Positions 29,134 to 30,755 of a stretch of 30,755 nt of DNA are shown piece by piece. Source of the DNA: a virus; IMG/VR virus record IMGVR_UViG_3300049255_000564, positions 1 to 30,755 of that record. One strand, written 5' to 3'. Under the pieces are notes generated by a model. The model was not told where the DNA came from, did not search any database, and was given only the letters and a program-made list of their open reading frames with translations. A program made the position numbers and the translations under genes. Numbering within the stretch: position 1 is the first letter of the stretch; every line of letters begins with the position of its first letter.

Positions 29134-29252
29134 GCGCGCGTCGCTGGCCAACAGGTTCCGGCGATGAGCCGGAGGGGCGGCGGAAGCACACCCAGGTTGT
29201 GAAAGCCACTGCGCGCCTTCGCTTCCGCCGCCCCAATCCTCAAGTCCGCTGA
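29130..29252 (+). CDS. Possible small frame through repeat copy 2
   Basis: A 40-codon frame starting in an ATGA overlap with the preceding stop and reading through the structured repeat at 29174-29234. The product is basic (GRRKHTQVVKATARLRFRR). The overlap is suggestive, but most of its codons belong to the repeat, so it may not be a true gene. Confidence 0.3.
   Translation: MSARRWPTGSGDEPEGRRKHTQVVKATARLRFRRPNPQVR
29174..29234 (+). repeat. Structured palindromic repeat, copy 2
   Basis: A perfect 14-bp outer stem GGGGCGGCGGAAGC (29174-29187) / GCTTCCGCCGCCCC (29221-29234) with an inner hairpin (ACACC-CAG-GTTGT, one mismatch) and a weaker second one (GAAAG...CTTC). Same 61-base length and same direction as copy 1, sharing the blocks GCGGAAGCACA and TGTGA(A/T)AGCCA, while the stems differ by paired changes. 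Confidence 0.8.
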
Positions 29253-29264
29253 CGGATAGTTCCG

Positions 29265-29402
29265 ATGCCGGCCTTCCTCGACGACGAAGCGCTCCGGGCC
29301 GAGCTCGCGCCGCACATGACGCGCGCGGGCTTCCTGCGGGCTGGAGACAGGCCCGGACTTTCCGGCTTGCCAGGGCGCAAAACCGGGGCGCCTGCGCCAT
29401 GA
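29265..29402 (+). CDS. Small hypothetical protein (45 aa)
   Basis: A 45-residue protein starting MPAFLDDEALRAELAPHMTR and ending in a Gly/Pro-rich tail. Its stop overlaps the excisionase-like start as ATGA. The first half is helical. Unknown function. Confidence 0.55.
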   Translation: MPAFLDDEALRAELAPHMTRAGFLRAGDRPGLSGLPGRKTGAPAP

Positions 29403-29656
29403 CCCGCGCGTCGCTGATCGAGCCGCAGGATCGCCTCGGCCTCAGCCGCGAGGAGGCGGCCAATTATATCGGCGTCGGCCACACCACTTTCGACAAGCTC
29501 GTCGCCGACGGACGCATGCCGCGCCCCAAGCTGATCAACACGCGCCGCGTCTGGTCGCGCCGCGCGCTCGAGGAGGCGTTTGCGCGATTGCCGGAGGAAG
29601 CGCAGGATGCGCCGAACGGCCCCGATTCCGACGTCTGGGGCGATTGCCATGTCTGA
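29399..29656 (+). CDS. Excisionase-like helix-turn-helix protein
   Basis: An 85-residue protein with a MerR/AlpA-type winged helix: RLGLSREEAANYIGVGHTTF then DKLVADGRMPRPKLINTRRV and WSRRALEEAFARL. This matches HTH_17 excisionase or AlpA-like proteins, which bend DNA at attachment sites or regulate the integrase. It lies directly upstream of the integrase with an 8-base overlap, the classic place for a recombination directionality factor. Confidence 0.82.
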   Translation: MTRASLIEPQDRLGLSREEAANYIGVGHTTFDKLVADGRMPRPKLINTRRVWSRRALEEAFARLPEEAQDAPNGPDSDVWGDCHV

Positions 29657-30755
29657 GGCGCCCGTGAAGCTGCCGTTCCTGTTCACTGACCGCGACCGCC
29701 ACGGCAACGTCAGGCATTACGTGCGCCGCAAGGGCGTCGGCAAGAAGCGCCTGCGCGCCGCGCCGGGCACGCCCGAGTTCATCGACGAATATCGCGACGC
29801 GCTCGCCGCCCTCGACAGCGCCGCGAAGACGCCGAGCGCCGATCCGATCACCTTGCGCTGGCTCGTCCGGGAATTCGAGGGCAGCCACAGGTTTCTCAAG
29901 GTGACGCCGCGCGAGCAACGCAACCGGCATCTGCTCGTGCGCGCTATTCTGGAGGAGGAGACGAAGCCGGGCTCCGGCGTTCGCCTCGGCGACTGCCCGC
30001 TGAAGCGTTTCGAGGCAACTCACGTGCGCCTGATCCGCGACCGCAAGATGGCGACGCCGTCGGCCGCCAACCATCGGCTGTCCAACCTCAGCCTGATCTT
30101 CTCCTGGGGCGTCGAAGAGCGGCGCGAGCACGTGAAGACCAATCCCTGTCTCGGCGTGCGCCCGCTCGAATACAAGAGCGAGGGATGGCACACGTGGACG
30201 GAGGCGGAGATCGAGGCCTACGAAACCCGCCATCCCCTGGGCAGCCAGGCGAGGCTGGCGCTCGATCTGCTTCTCTACACCGGCGCGCGGCGCGGCGACG
30301 TCGTCGCCCTCGGCCCGAAATCGCTGACCCGGATCGTCAACCCCGTCACCCGGCAGCCGGAGACCTGGTTGCAGTTCAAGCCAGGCAAGACCTCGAAATC
30401 GACAGGCAAGGTGGTCGTGCTGCCGGTCCTGCCCGAGCTTAGCGCCTCGATCGCCGCGACCCCGCACGGCCTCGCGACCTTCCTGATCAACAGCTACGGC
30501 AAGCCGCACGCCAGCGGCGATTCCTTCGCCAACTGGTTCAAGGACCGCGTCGTCGAGGCCGACCTGCCCGAGCACTGCTCGCCGCACGGCCTGCGCAAAG
30601 CCGGCGCTTGCCGCGCCGCCGACAATGGCGCGACCGAAAAGCAAATGATGGCGATCTTCGGCTGGACCACCTCCCGCCTCGCCGCCCACTACGCGCAGAA
30701 GGCCGACGACATGAAGCTGGCGGCCTCGGCCGTCCACGTTCTGACAAAAGCGTAG
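29649..30755 (+). CDS. int: Phage integrase, tyrosine recombinase
   Basis: A 368-residue integrase. The N-terminal arm-binding part (residues 8-35, FLFTDRDRHGNVRHYVRRKG) and core-binding domain (about 65-170) precede the catalytic domain. Active-site residues: Arg214 (YTGARRGDVVAL), Lys247 or 250 (KPGKTSKSTGKVVVLP), His313 and Arg316 (SPHGLRKAG), Trp339 in the second His position (FGWTTSRLAAHYAQ), and Tyr348. Trp there is a known variant. The gene ends with the last base of the window, so the attachment site should lie just beyond. It integrates and, with the excisionase-like protein, excises the prophage. Confidence 0.93.
   Translation: MSEAPVKLPFLFTDRDRHGNVRHYVRRKGVGKKRLRAAPGTPEFIDEYRDALAALDSAAKTPSADPITLRWLVREFEGSHRFLKVTPREQRNRHLLVRAILEEETKPGSGVRLGDCPLKRFEATHVRLIRDRKMATPSAANHRLSNLSLIFSWGVEERREHVKTNPCLGVRPLEYKSEGWHTWTEAEIEAYETRHPLGSQARLALDLLLYTGARRGDVVALGPKSLTRIVNPVTRQPETWLQFKPGKTSKSTGKVVVLPVLPELSASIAATPHGLATFLINSYGKPHASGDSFANWFKDRVVEADLPEHCSPHGLRKAGACRAADNGATEKQMMAIFGWTTSRLAAHYAQKADDMKLAASAVHVLTKA

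Noticed and set aside
27943-29234. CRISPR array or self-cleaving ribozyme for the two structured repeats
   Set aside because: Only two copies over a kilobase apart, and no hammerhead core (CTGATGA/GAAA) or other ribozyme core I recognise.

Overview
The window is most of the right part of a temperate tailed-phage genome (prophage) in a GC-rich alphaproteobacterium, probably of the order Hyphomicrobiales. Support for the host is indirect: very high GC at third codon positions, many GTG starts, small genes coupled by ATGA/GTGA overlaps, and a protein whose DNA-binding domain closely resembles the alphaproteobacterial cell-cycle regulator CtrA. The genus cannot be told from this window.

Layout. 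Positions 1-7135 (minus strand) hold the head and packaging module: small and large terminase, portal, a J-domain protein and the prohead protease, with an HNH nuclease and a DNA methyltransferase upstream of the terminase. The capsid and tail genes must lie left of position 1. Positions 7274-10224 (minus) hold an internal tyrosine recombinase and small unknown genes. A clear intrinsic terminator at 10314-10339 separates these from the long early operon at 10352-18771 (minus). That operon carries a replication-initiation-like protein, an HNH protein, two tandem winged-helix proteins (one CtrA-like), a ParB-fold protein, a frameshifted methyltransferase, a secreted protein and many small proteins.

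The genetic switch lies at 18919-20931. A Cro-like HTH gene (minus) and an S24-peptidase repressor (plus) diverge from three 13-bp operators of form ATAC-N5-GTAT. Two more copies at 20891-20928 overlap a TTGACA-N17-TATGGG promoter that fires rightward. Between the two operator clusters sits a minus-strand gene joining a superinfection-immunity-type membrane domain to a HIRAN domain.

Positions 20960-30755 (plus) form a second long operon of tightly overlapping genes: ParB without ParA, a DUF5131 (Gp37/Gp68) protein, an ASCH-domain protein, a phage protein with an IS110-type Transposase_20 domain, an excisionase-like HTH and the integrase that ends the window. Two related structured palindromic repeats (27943-28003 and 29174-29234) flank the Transposase_20 gene. 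No lysis gene, tRNA, CRISPR array or complete insertion sequence was seen. All functions are read from motifs by eye; no database search was run.
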